Of a stretch of 8,845 nucleotides of DNA, positions 1 through 6,127 are shown piece after piece. Source of the stretch: CBDULQ01 sp965368115 (GTDB lineage: Bacteria; Pseudomonadota; Gammaproteobacteria; SZUA-229); assembly GCA_965368115.1 (NCBI GenBank), contig CBDULQ010000162.1, positions 1-8,845 of the forward strand, written 5' to 3'. The notes under the pieces are model-generated. The model did no database searches. It worked only from the letters and a program-made list of their open reading frames with translations, and was not told the DNA's origin. Numbering within the stretch: position 1 is the first letter of the stretch; each line of letters opens with the position of its first letter. The translations under genes were made by a program, and so were the position numbers.

Positions 1-197
1 GCTGTTGCCGCCGCTTCGTCGTCACTCGCTGATTCGCCCATGATGCTGGACTTCAACTGATCATAACTCTGCGGCACGGGTACGAAATTACTGGAGTAAC
101 CGGCAATGAAGCCGAGCCCGAAACTGGCCAGCAGGGCGACGACCATCAGAATCAGGTAGTGCCGTTTTTTTGCCTCGTCGATAACAACTGGTGCCAT
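1..197 (-). CDS. Partial hypothetical membrane-anchored protein (N-terminal part)
   Basis: The first 65 codons of a gene that runs off the left edge of the window. The ATG is at 195-197 and the frame stays open to base 1. The product begins with a short charged segment (residues 1-13, including EAKKRH). A clear hydrophobic segment follows at about residues 14-34 (YLILMVVALLASFGLGFIAG). After it comes a polar, acidic stretch ending SASDDEAAAT. This looks like a single membrane anchor with a periplasmic C-terminal part, the charged N-terminus staying in the cytoplasm, rather than a cleaved signal peptide. I do not recognise the family. The ribosome-binding site is weak (AAGAG about 7 nt upstream). 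It lies 119 bp downstream of the phosphatase gene on the same strand and may be co-transcribed or have its own promoter. Confidence 0.75.
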   Translation of the reverse strand, partial: MAPVVIDEAKKRHYLILMVVALLASFGLGFIAGYSSNFVPVPQSYDQLKSSIMGESASDDEAAAT

Positions 198-260
198 GAA
201 TTGCTCTTGGATTAAAGGACAGGTTTTAAAATCATTTTTATTTTAATCAACTGCTGGCGA

Positions 261-266
261 ATTCTA
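261..266 (-). promoter_or_regulatory. Possible -10 element upstream of the partial membrane protein gene
   Basis: On the minus strand the gap between the phosphatase stop and the partial gene contains TAGAAT, a 5/6 match to the sigma-70 -10 consensus. No convincing -35 sits 16-18 bp upstream. The rest of the 119-bp gap (198-316) is AT-rich next to the start codon, with a small AT-only inverted repeat (TTAAAAT at 226-232, ATTTTAA at 240-246). No rho-independent terminator is visible for the upstream gene. Confidence 0.25.
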
Positions 267-316
267 CCCGATTGCGCCACCCGCTGCAGCGAAATAGGCC
301 ACAGTTCGTTGCTTGC

Positions 317-1105
317 TCAATCAGCGCACTCGGTATACCACAGGTCATACAAGGACTCGCTGGTCGCAGCAACCACCGAACGCGGTTGCAGGCTGTGATT
401 GAACAGCGCTTCGCCCTGCAGGGTGGTCACCTTGCCGCCGGCTTCCTGCAGAATGAGGTGACCCGCCAGATAATCCCATAACTTCTGCCCACCGTGCAGA
501 TACAACTGGCTGCGCCCGGCAGCCAGCCAGCACCAGTCCAGAGTACCGGAACCGAAGTTGCGTTGCGATGCGAAGGGATGAGTCGCGGCCAGACGGCCGG
601 CCAGTTCCGGCGTCAGCCGTTTCAGGTCGACCTGGGCGACACATTGTTTGAGCTGCGTCTTATCCAGTTGCGGGCACAGCGGCTCGCCGTTCAGCCAGGC
701 GCCCTCGCCTTTTACGGCACTGAAGGTTTCGTCACGCAGTGGGTCGTGGATCAGCCCCAGCACCACTTCGCCTGCCATGACGAGGGCTACGGAAATGGAA
801 AAAATCGGAATACCGGCGGCGAAATTACTGGTACCGTCCAGCGGATCCAGCACCCAGAGACCGGCGCCGTGATGATCGAGCAGGGCCTGTTGCTGCTCGG
901 TCGACATTTCTTCACCGAGTAACTGATATTCCGGCCAGTGCTGTTTGAGTTGCTGAATCACCGCCTGCTGCATGGCGGTGTCGGCTTCGGTGAGCAGACT
1001 GCCGTCGGCCTTGATCTGGTGAGTCACGCGATTGAATCTGGGCAGAATTTCCTGTTGCGCCAGTTCACGGATGATCTGCTCGAGTCGCTGTAAATCGTTT
1101 TTCAT
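317..1105 (-). CDS. Inositol monophosphatase family protein
   Basis: A 262-residue Mg2+-dependent, Li+-sensitive-type phosphatase fold, close to the usual family length of about 260-270. Metal-site motifs are in order: LLTEAD at 37-42, GEE at 64-66, WVLDPLDGTSNF at 84-95 (the DPxDGT signature, D87 and D90) and LWDYLAG at 209-215 (D211). The family hydrolyses small phosphomonoesters such as inositol-1-phosphate, 3'-phosphoadenosine 5'-phosphate or sugar phosphates, and acts in the cytoplasm. The GTSNF context and the following GIPIFSISVAL resemble the IMPase/SuhB branch more than CysQ, so I give no symbol. Substrate cannot be read from sequence. The ATG at 1103-1105 has no strong Shine-Dalgarno. 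The gene is 55 bp downstream of the sigma-54 activator gene on the same strand, so co-transcription is likely. Confidence 0.93.
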   Translation of the reverse strand: MKNDLQRLEQIIRELAQQEILPRFNRVTHQIKADGSLLTEADTAMQQAVIQQLKQHWPEYQLLGEEMSTEQQQALLDHHGAGLWVLDPLDGTSNFAAGIPIFSISVALVMAGEVVLGLIHDPLRDETFSAVKGEGAWLNGEPLCPQLDKTQLKQCVAQVDLKRLTPELAGRLAATHPFASQRNFGSGTLDWCWLAAGRSQLYLHGGQKLWDYLAGHLILQEAGGKVTTLQGEALFNHSLQPRSVVAATSESLYDLWYTECAD

Positions 1106-1133
1106 GTCCGCTAGTTTATATCGGAAACGGACA
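1105..1133 (-). promoter_or_regulatory. Inverted repeat flanking a TATAAA box just upstream of the phosphatase start
   Basis: TGTCCG (1105-1110) and CGGACA (1128-1133) are a perfect 6-bp inverted repeat separated by 17 bp. Between them, on the minus strand, is TATAAA (1115-1120), a 5/6 match to a -10 box. No good -35 is seen, and transcription from here would leave almost no leader before the ATG. It could be an operator or RNA stem near the start codon, or chance. Confidence 0.2.
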
Positions 1134-1160
1134 AGTTAAACCCACTCAATGCAGGTTGAC

Positions 1161-2123
1161 TCAACAGGCGGAATGATCGGGGATGATGCGATGCTTCTTC
1201 AGCCGATACAGAAAAGCATCACGACTGATGCCGAGCAGGCGTGCCGCACGACTCTTGTTACCGGCGGTGCGTTGCAAGGCCTGACGTAACAGATCGTGTT
1301 CCAGGTGTTCCAGCTTGACGCCGTCACTGGGCAGGCTGAATACATCGCCGGTCGTTTGCGTCACCTGCACATCCAGCGGCAGATTGGAAGCGCTGATGGT
1401 CTGCCCCGGCAGCAATACCACCAGGCGTTCGCACATATTGCGCAGTTCGCGAATATTGCCGGGCCAGCCGTACTGCTGCAAACGGTTCAATGCGGAGGCA
1501 TCCAGACGCGGCGCCGACAGGCCGTGCTGGTCAGCCAGGCGACCTAGGAAATATGCTGCCAGCCGTTTGATGTCGCCATCACGCTGACGCAGGCTGGGCA
1601 GTTCCAGCGGTACGATTTTCAGCCGGTAATACAGATCGCGACGGAATTCACCCTGCTCCGCCAGCTGCTGCAGATTCTGGTTGGATGCGGCGATCAGCCG
1701 TACATCGACATTTTGCGGCCGGGATTCACCGACACGCTGGCATTCGCCATACTCGATAAAGCGCAACAGCTTGGCCTGTACGCTGAGCGGCAGTTCGCTG
1801 ATTTCATCCAGGAACAGGGTGCCGCCTTCGGCCTGCTTGATGTAACCGATCTGGTTATCCACCGCGCCGGTAAATGCGCCTTTACGATGACCGAACAGTT
1901 CCGATTCCACCAGGGCTTCCGGCAACGCCGCGCAATTGATGGTAATGAAGGGTTTGTCGGCGCGACCACTGGCCTGGTGAATGGCCTGTGCCAGTAATTC
2001 CTTGCCGGTACCGGTATCCCCTTCGATCAACACGGTGACATCGGTGGCGGCGACGATTTCCGCCGAACGCAACACGCTCTGGATTTCAGCCGATTCGCCA
2101 ATGATCTGTTCGAATACCTGCAT
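1161..2123 (-). CDS. Sigma-54-dependent transcriptional activator without N-terminal sensor domain
   Basis: A bacterial enhancer-binding protein of 320 residues that would use ATP hydrolysis to remodel the sigma-54 RNA polymerase closed complex. It has the AAA+ core and a DNA-binding tail only. Visible motifs are Walker A GDTGTGKE (35-42), the sigma-54 contact loop GAFTGA (82-87), Walker B TLFLDE (102-107), the arginine-finger region FRRDLYYRL (160-168), WPGNIREL (220-227) and a Fis-type helix-turn-helix at about 288-311 (NKSRAARLLGISRDAFLYRLKKH). The domain order is PspF-like: no receiver, GAF or PAS domain, so activity may be set by a partner protein or by expression level. I chose ATG 2121-2123. 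It lies 4 bp after the preceding stop and has AGGG 8 nt upstream, whereas the longer GTG start at 2154-2156 adds 11 residues that overlap the upstream gene and do not look family-like. The target promoter is unknown. Confidence 0.93.
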   Translation of the reverse strand: MQVFEQIIGESAEIQSVLRSAEIVAATDVTVLIEGDTGTGKELLAQAIHQASGRADKPFITINCAALPEALVESELFGHRKGAFTGAVDNQIGYIKQAEGGTLFLDEISELPLSVQAKLLRFIEYGECQRVGESRPQNVDVRLIAASNQNLQQLAEQGEFRRDLYYRLKIVPLELPSLRQRDGDIKRLAAYFLGRLADQHGLSAPRLDASALNRLQQYGWPGNIRELRNMCERLVVLLPGQTISASNLPLDVQVTQTTGDVFSLPSDGVKLEHLEHDLLRQALQRTAGNKSRAARLLGISRDAFLYRLKKHRIIPDHSAC

Positions 2124-2127
2124 AACA

Positions 2128-2850
2128 CTAACCCTGGTGATGATGATGGTGCCCACCGTCGCCGGTGAACAGTAAACTCAGTAATGCACTTACAATAATT
2201 ATGATGCCGATAACGCGCCGGTAATTGACCGATGCGGCCAGTCGCCGGATCCAGCCCGCCATGAATCCGGCGGACAGCATGCTCGGCAGGGTACCCAGAC
2301 CGAAAACCAGCATCATGCTGCCGCCCTGTATGGCGGATCCGGCGGTCACCGTCATTAACAGTACCATATAAACCATGCCGCAGGGCAACCAGCCCCACAC
2401 CATACCGTACACCAGCGCACGCCACGGGGTATTGACCGGCATCAGTTTTCGGCCAATGGGCTGCAATCGACGCCACAGGGGTTGTCCCATGTGTTCGACC
2501 CGGGCCAGCTGGGGAAACCAGCCGGCCAGGTAGAAACCGATCGCCAGCATGAAGATGACGGCGGCGTAGCGCAGTACCTGGTGGGCATCTTCCAGACCCA
2601 GCGCCTGCAGAACTTCGACACCAAAAGCACCGACCAGCAGGCCGGCCAGCACATAGCTTCCCAGCCGCCCCAAATTATAGAGCACCGCATACAACAGCAG
2701 TCGCCAGCGACTTTCGCGCACCGCCGGGGGCAGGCTCAGGCTCAGTGCGCCGATGATGCCTCCGCACATGCCCAGGCAATGCAGGGTGCTGCCGAGTCCG
2801 AGTAAAAAAACCTGTGCAAGGGTTAACTGGGTATCCACGCCACTTTGCAA
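2128..2850 (-). CDS. TauE/SafE-like (COG2836, DsbD_2-type) inner-membrane protein with natural His5 tail
   Basis: A 240-residue, highly hydrophobic protein with about six membrane segments in two halves. The first half carries HCLGMCGGI (H24, C25, G27, M28, C29). The second half carries WGWLPCGMVYMVL (P156, C157). This cysteine pattern is typical of the 'sulfite exporter TauE/SafE' proteins of COG2836. Relatives are often found beside cytochrome oxidase and copper-handling genes, and the His/Cys/Met residues suggest metal or thiol chemistry. Transport of sulfite itself is not supported here. The C-terminus ends in five consecutive histidines (234-238), a possible metal-binding tail. The start is TTG 2848-2850, because an in-frame TGA lies directly upstream. 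GTG 2836-2838 is an alternative. Neither has a clear ribosome-binding site. It is the first gene of the minus-strand block, 4 bp before the activator gene. Confidence 0.88.
   Translation of the reverse strand: MQSGVDTQLTLAQVFLLGLGSTLHCLGMCGGIIGALSLSLPPAVRESRWRLLLYAVLYNLGRLGSYVLAGLLVGAFGVEVLQALGLEDAHQVLRYAAVIFMLAIGFYLAGWFPQLARVEHMGQPLWRRLQPIGRKLMPVNTPWRALVYGMVWGWLPCGMVYMVLLMTVTAGSAIQGGSMMLVFGLGTLPSMLSAGFMAGWIRRLAASVNYRRVIGIIIIVSALLSLLFTGDGGHHHHHQG
2132..2135 (-). promoter_or_regulatory. Ribosome-binding site deciding the activator start
   Basis: AGGG on the minus strand lies 8 nt before ATG 2121-2123 and inside the last codons of the upstream membrane-protein gene. It favours the 320-residue product over the longer GTG-initiated form. 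Confidence 0.55.
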
Positions 2851-2955
2851 TCATGAAAAAACGGTTATTCTAAAGGCTGGTGCGAAGACTGTATTGATTT
2901 ATTTCCCCTGCCACGGCTTTCACCGGAATTACAACCAAGCTGAGGAGCCTTAATC
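2851..2955. promoter_or_regulatory. Divergent intergenic control region between the TauE-like and epimerase-like genes
   Basis: A 105-bp gap between two divergent genes, so it must hold promoters for both if neither is read through from further away. On the minus strand TAGAAT (plus coordinates 2867-2872) is a 5/6 match to a -10 box, preceded at 17 bp by AATACA, a poor -35. It is the same hexamer as the one at 261-266. For the plus-strand gene I see no convincing -35/-10 pair. I see no sigma-54 -24/-12 element (GG-N10-GC in the right context) on either strand. Confidence 0.4.
2942..2947 (+). promoter_or_regulatory. Strong ribosome-binding site placed before an ATC codon
   Basis: GAGGAG is an almost ideal Shine-Dalgarno. 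The only frame that restores the N-terminal nucleotide-binding motif of the following gene has no ATG, GTG or TTG near it. ATC at 2956-2958 is 8 nt downstream and ATC at 2953-2955 is 5 nt downstream. This site fixes the likely start and makes it non-canonical. Confidence 0.7.
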
Positions 2956-3954
2956 ATCGCTAAAATACTCGTCACCGGTGCCAGCGGTTTCGTCGGCCGG
3001 CATCTCTTGCAGGCGCTGATGGACATCGATCATCCCCAGCTATCCTACGTAGCAGCCTGTCGCGATCCACAACGCCTGCCCGCCGACTACCGCGGCGAAA
3101 TGCGCATCGGTGACCTGCGTGATTCCGAATACCTGGATCGGCTGCTGGTGGGCATCGATATCATTTGTCATTGCGCCGGCTGGACCAGTTTTCTGAATCA
3201 GCCCAGGCTGTCGGTGAGCCACTACCTGGATCCGTCCGTCGACCTGTTCAATCGAGCACTGGAATGGCGCGTAACCCGTTTCGTCAATCTGTCCAGCGTG
3301 GCACTGGCTGCCACGGCGCAACGCCAGCATGACGACAGCAACGGTCAACCGCGACGCGGCCAGGCCATGCTCAACTGCATGATCGGCTTCGAAGATTATC
3401 TCAAGGCGCACAGCACACAACGCATCTCGGTGATCAATCTGCGTGCTGGCATTTACTGCGGCCGCGGTTTGCAACGCGGACTGCTGCCGCTGCTGCAACG
3501 CGTTCGGTTACCATTTTACAGCCGCGGTCAGTATGCGTACATGCCCATCGTCGATGCGCGCGACCTGGGCCAGGCTTTCATTCGCGCCGCGCTGGCACCG
3601 AATGACGGTAATTACCGCAGCTTCAACATCTGCGGACCGGAACAACCGACCCAGGGTGATGTGTTCAAACACCTGGCGCGCTACGCGTCTTCGAGCCAGC
3701 CCGGCTTCAGCGTACCCGAACTGGTCGGACGCAACTACGCGCGCTTAACGGCACGCCTGTATCGCGAGAGTACCGGTCCCGGCATGACCGGCACATTAAA
3801 CAGCCTGTTCTACAATCCGACCATCGACATCGATCAGGCGCGTCAGCAACTGGGCTATGATCCACAGGTCAACTGGCAGGCATCACTCAACGACTGGCTG
3901 CAACATCCGGCCCCGGCACTGGATGACCGATCACTGATGCAGGCTGATACCTGA
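2956..3954 (+). CDS. Extended SDR / NAD-dependent epimerase-dehydratase-like protein with apparent ATC start
   Basis: About 332 residues with an N-terminal Rossmann fold. KILVTGASGFVGRHL at 3-17 carries the TGxxGxxG dinucleotide-binding motif (G8, G11, G14). GDLRD, HCAGWTS and NLSSV (S113/S114) follow in the usual order, and a C-terminal substrate-binding part includes FNICGPEQPTQGDVF. The family usually acts on nucleotide sugars or related carbonyl/hydroxyl substrates in the cytoplasm. Two oddities stand out. First, the frame has no ATG, GTG or TTG upstream of the glycine motif. The nearest conventional start, TTG 3007, would delete that motif, and the best ribosome-binding site points to ATC 2956. 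Second, 25 residues after S113, where the YxxxK pair is expected, the sequence is MLNCM (M138, M142), with the conserved-position Glu at 146. The protein may be catalytically inactive or chemically altered. The frame is otherwise intact, which argues against simple decay. The start is inferred. Confidence 0.82.
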   Translation: MAKILVTGASGFVGRHLLQALMDIDHPQLSYVAACRDPQRLPADYRGEMRIGDLRDSEYLDRLLVGIDIICHCAGWTSFLNQPRLSVSHYLDPSVDLFNRALEWRVTRFVNLSSVALAATAQRQHDDSNGQPRRGQAMLNCMIGFEDYLKAHSTQRISVINLRAGIYCGRGLQRGLLPLLQRVRLPFYSRGQYAYMPIVDARDLGQAFIRAALAPNDGNYRSFNICGPEQPTQGDVFKHLARYASSSQPGFSVPELVGRNYARLTARLYRESTGPGMTGTLNSLFYNPTIDIDQARQQLGYDPQVNWQASLNDWLQHPAPALDDRSLMQADT

Positions 3955-3982
3955 ACGGTTAAAAATAAATATTCTGCGGCTC

Positions 3983-4011
3983 TTGCATGGGACGACGATC
4001 AGTCCGATACT
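3983..4011 (+). promoter_or_regulatory. Weak candidate sigma-70 promoter before the DUF155 gene
   Basis: TTGCAT (3983-3988) and GATACT (4006-4011) are 17 bp apart in the 87-bp gap between the epimerase-like and DUF155 genes. They match consensus at 3/6 and 4/6. The gap shows no terminator, so read-through from the epimerase-like gene is equally possible. Confidence 0.2.
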
Positions 4012-4041
4012 CTGCGCAATTTCCTGCCCGGACATCCCACC

Positions 4042-4833
4042 ATGTCACCACAACGTTACTGCCAGGCTTTCTGCCAGGTTGAAACCTTCGATCTGAAAAG
4101 CATGCATGCGGCCTTGTCGCAGCACTATCATTGCAGCGAATATCGCGACGCTCTGTTGATCGACAACGGTGACAGTTGCTGCGCGGTATTCAATTTTGGT
4201 GTCAGTATCTTCTGGAACGCCCAGGACGAATTTTTACACGCCCTGCAGCAACAGCTCGCCGAATTCGCCCTGGGTCAGAGCTGCAAGATGGAAAAGGAAC
4301 AGTACAGCTACACCAGCGGTCACGAAGCCAATCGCATGGCGCGCGATCACATCGAACTGGTCAACGACGATGCGCTGAGTTTGCTGGCGGTATCCTATGC
4401 TTTTGCCCAGTCCATCAAACTGGCGATTTTCGAAACCCAGATCAGCAACACCATCACCGAAACATCCAGCATTCCGCGTATGCTGGCCAGCAAGGGTCAC
4501 ACGACTTTGAGCCGAACCGAGACCGGTAAATTACGCGGCCGACTGTTCCTCGCCAAAAGTGAAATCATCCTGCGTTACGACCTGCTCGACAAACCGGAAT
4601 TTTTCTGGGAATACCCGCAACTGGACGGTCTATATCAGATGGCCGCGCATTATTTCGAACTGCAGCAACGCACCGAAGTCATGACGCTTAAACTGGGCAC
4701 CATCAGCGAACTACTGGATATACTCGATGACGATCAGAAACATCGACATTCGTCGAAACTGGAATGGATCATCATCTGGCTGATCGCGGTGGAAATCATT
4801 ATCTTCCTGGTCAACGACTTCATTCTGGCCTGA
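4042..4833 (+). CDS. DUF155 (RMD1/YagE/RMND1 family) membrane-anchored protein
   Basis: A 263-residue protein matching the DUF155 pattern. It has CAVFNFGVSIFWN (47-59), then LAVSYAFAQSIKLAIFE (115-131), SSIPRMLASKG (142-152), the YDLLDKPEFFWEYPQLDGLY block (179-198), a helical ELQQR segment and a single C-terminal hydrophobic segment at about 241-261 (the EWIIIWLIAVEIIIFLVNDF region). Eukaryotic relatives include yeast Rmd1/Rmd8 and mitochondrial RMND1, the latter linked to mitochondrial translation. The bacterial function is not established. The C-terminal anchor suggests an inner-membrane protein with its soluble domain in the cytoplasm. The ATG at 4042 has no good Shine-Dalgarno (only GGA about 9 nt upstream). 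It converges on the GNAT-peptidase gene with only 25 bp between the two stops, and no clear terminator is visible there. Confidence 0.88.
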   Translation: MSPQRYCQAFCQVETFDLKSMHAALSQHYHCSEYRDALLIDNGDSCCAVFNFGVSIFWNAQDEFLHALQQQLAEFALGQSCKMEKEQYSYTSGHEANRMARDHIELVNDDALSLLAVSYAFAQSIKLAIFETQISNTITETSSIPRMLASKGHTTLSRTETGKLRGRLFLAKSEIILRYDLLDKPEFFWEYPQLDGLYQMAAHYFELQQRTEVMTLKLGTISELLDILDDDQKHRHSSKLEWIIIWLIAVEIIIFLVNDFILA

Positions 4834-4858
4834 GATCGTCAGACAGAACCATTTCCGT

Positions 4859-5965
4859 TTATCGAACGCCGGTGAGCACCAGGGTGGCGCGCAATTTACT
4901 GCGTCCGAAACAGGCCATCTTGATAAAGGCATCCAGCGGCACTGGCACCCCCATGTAATCGGTTTGAGGGTGATCCACTTCGGTATCCACATCGGGATCA
5001 TGCAGGTACACATAGTCTTCGTCCGCCGCCGCAACGAATACCCAGTGCGGCGCCTTGTTGCGGTTAAAACGCCAGGTACTGATCAGGCTTACCACACTGT
5101 GGCCATTGCGCAGGTGATGCAACAGATCCTCCGGCGACAGGGAGGCACGATGAACCTGGATACGCGTCTCGGCCAGACGTTGCTGAAAATCTTCGTAAAC
5201 CAGTCGTAACACTTCTTTTTTTTCCTCGCCGCGCACACTGTCGATGAACGGAATCGAACCCGTGTTGATGTACACACTGACATTAAAGCCGCGTTGCCAG
5301 GCACTCAGTGCCAGACCGAAAGGATCACAACCGCCATGTCCGGCGGTCATAAAAATGGTAGTGGCTTCGCGCCAGATACGCAATTCTTCGAAACGATCCA
5401 TGACGTAATCCGGTTCGAGTTTGTGCATCGCCATCATCAGGCTGGCCGGACCGCAGGTGAAATCCGTGGTTTGTCCATAGTAATCCGCATCGATGGCGGT
5501 GTGCGCCTGCTGACTGCGAATATTCTTTTCGTACTGCCAGGCATCCATGTCGTCTTCGTAATATTCGCGGATGCGTCGAATGCGCTGGTAACCCAGCTTT
5601 TCGTAGAGTGCAATCGCCTGTGGATTGTCGATGCGCACTTCCAGGCGCATGAATACACAACCACGATTCACCGCCTTCTGCTCCGCCTGCACGCACAGTT
5701 CGCGCGCCAGACCCAGTCCACGCGCTTCGGGCATCACCGCCAGCGAATACATGCGTGCCAGCGACGTGCCTCGCCGATACAGCACCAGCACATCAGCCTG
5801 AACCCGGCCATCGACTTCGGCGACCAGGAAACTGTTCTGTGCGCCGCGAATGAAACTGCGCAGACTACGCCGTGACAGGCGGTCTTCACTAAAGCAGGCT
5901 TTCTCGATCGTCACCAGACGATCCAGGTCATCGTTGTGGGCGTTGCGGATGTGAATTTCGGCCAT
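4859..5965 (-). CDS. GNAT acetyltransferase fused to C39/papain-like cysteine peptidase
   Basis: A 368-residue two-domain protein. Residues 1 to about 145 form a RimI-like GNAT domain, with an acetyl-CoA-binding loop at EARGLGLA (80-87) and the C-terminal NPQAIALYEKLGYQRI block (114-129) typical of N-terminal acetyltransferases. Residues from about 160 form a peptidase C39-like (DUF3335-type) domain. GQTTDFTCGPASLM carries Q165 (oxyanion) and C171 (nucleophile), GHGGCDPFG lies at 209-217, and APHWVFVAA holds H307, followed by HDPD with D323. The Gln-Cys-His-Asp set is complete, so cysteine-peptidase or transpeptidase chemistry is plausible. No signal peptide or membrane segment is seen, so it is probably cytoplasmic. 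The family is known to neighbour RimK-like ATP-grasp genes, and here it is divergent from one. It may cap and cut the ligase product; this role is inferred. ATG 5963-5965 has only a weak ribosome-binding site. Confidence 0.92.
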   Translation of the reverse strand: MAEIHIRNAHNDDLDRLVTIEKACFSEDRLSRRSLRSFIRGAQNSFLVAEVDGRVQADVLVLYRRGTSLARMYSLAVMPEARGLGLARELCVQAEQKAVNRGCVFMRLEVRIDNPQAIALYEKLGYQRIRRIREYYEDDMDAWQYEKNIRSQQAHTAIDADYYGQTTDFTCGPASLMMAMHKLEPDYVMDRFEELRIWREATTIFMTAGHGGCDPFGLALSAWQRGFNVSVYINTGSIPFIDSVRGEEKKEVLRLVYEDFQQRLAETRIQVHRASLSPEDLLHHLRNGHSVVSLISTWRFNRNKAPHWVFVAAADEDYVYLHDPDVDTEVDHPQTDYMGVPVPLDAFIKMACFGRSKLRATLVLTGVR

Positions 5966-5977
5966 GGCACTACTCGA

Positions 5978-6015
5978 TCGGACAGGGTCGAAAGCGCCTG
6001 AACAGGCGGGTCCGA
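5978..6015. repeat. Nested inverted repeat in the leader of the GNAT-peptidase gene
   Basis: Outer arms TCGGAC (5978-5983) and GTCCGA (6010-6015) enclose a perfect inner palindrome CGCCTG-AA-CAGGCG (5995-6008). It starts 13 bp upstream of the GNAT-peptidase ATG and would lie in that gene's 5' leader as a stem-loop or, as DNA, form an operator. It is not followed by a T-run in either direction, so it does not look like an intrinsic terminator. Confidence 0.45.
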
Positions 6016-6059
6016 CGGGTTTTAAAGCAGGCGGATATTGCGCTCAAAAAGTCGCGCCG

Positions 6060-6079
6060 ACAAGTAAAATATTACTTGT
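6060..6079. promoter_or_regulatory. Perfect 8-4-8 palindrome between divergent genes (candidate operator)
   Basis: ACAAGTAA (6060-6067), spacer AATA and TTACTTGT (6072-6079) form a perfect inverted repeat near the middle of the 174-bp divergent region. On the plus strand it contains TAAAAT (6065-6070), a 5/6 match to a -10 box, without a good -35. On the minus strand the same site contains TAATAT, a 4/6 match. The symmetry and position suit a dimeric repressor or activator controlling both directions. The protein that would bind it is not identified. The rest of 5966-6139 shows no gene. Confidence 0.5.
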
Positions 6080-6127
6080 ATTCGAGCGTTTTTTGCCTAA
6101 TGATTCCGCTGTTTTCTCCATCTTCTC

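Noticed and set aside
494..922. Plus-strand open frame (142 codons) opposite the phosphatase gene
   Set aside because: It is a shadow of the DPxDGT-containing phosphatase frame, with no ribosome-binding site or domain.
1155..1165. GTTGACTCAAC palindrome at the activator stop codon
   Set aside because: It is short and partly coding, with no T-run or matching partner, so it is probably chance.
2135..2150. CAT/CAC run as a microsatellite or engineered tag
   Set aside because: It is short, uses mixed His codons and is the natural end of an intact gene. Nothing else in the window looks like vector sequence.
2154..2156. GTG as the start of the sigma-54 activator
   Set aside because: It overlaps the upstream gene by 29 bp and adds residues unlike the family, while ATG 2121-2123 has AGGG at good spacing.
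3007..3009. TTG as the start of the epimerase-like gene
   Set aside because: It would remove the entire TGxxGxxG nucleotide-binding segment, which is encoded in frame just upstream behind a strong Shine-Dalgarno.
4834..4858. Bidirectional terminator between convergent genes
   Set aside because: Only a 4-bp CTGA/TCAG stem reaching into the stop codon is present, and there is no T-run.
5294..5875. Plus-strand open frame (193 codons) opposite the GNAT-peptidase gene
   Set aside because: It is antisense to a well-supported two-domain gene and its translation has no recognisable motif.
5995..6008. LexA-type SOS box at CGCCTGAACAGGCG
   Set aside because: The LexA consensus needs CTGT-N8-ACAG spacing, and this palindrome has a 2-bp centre.
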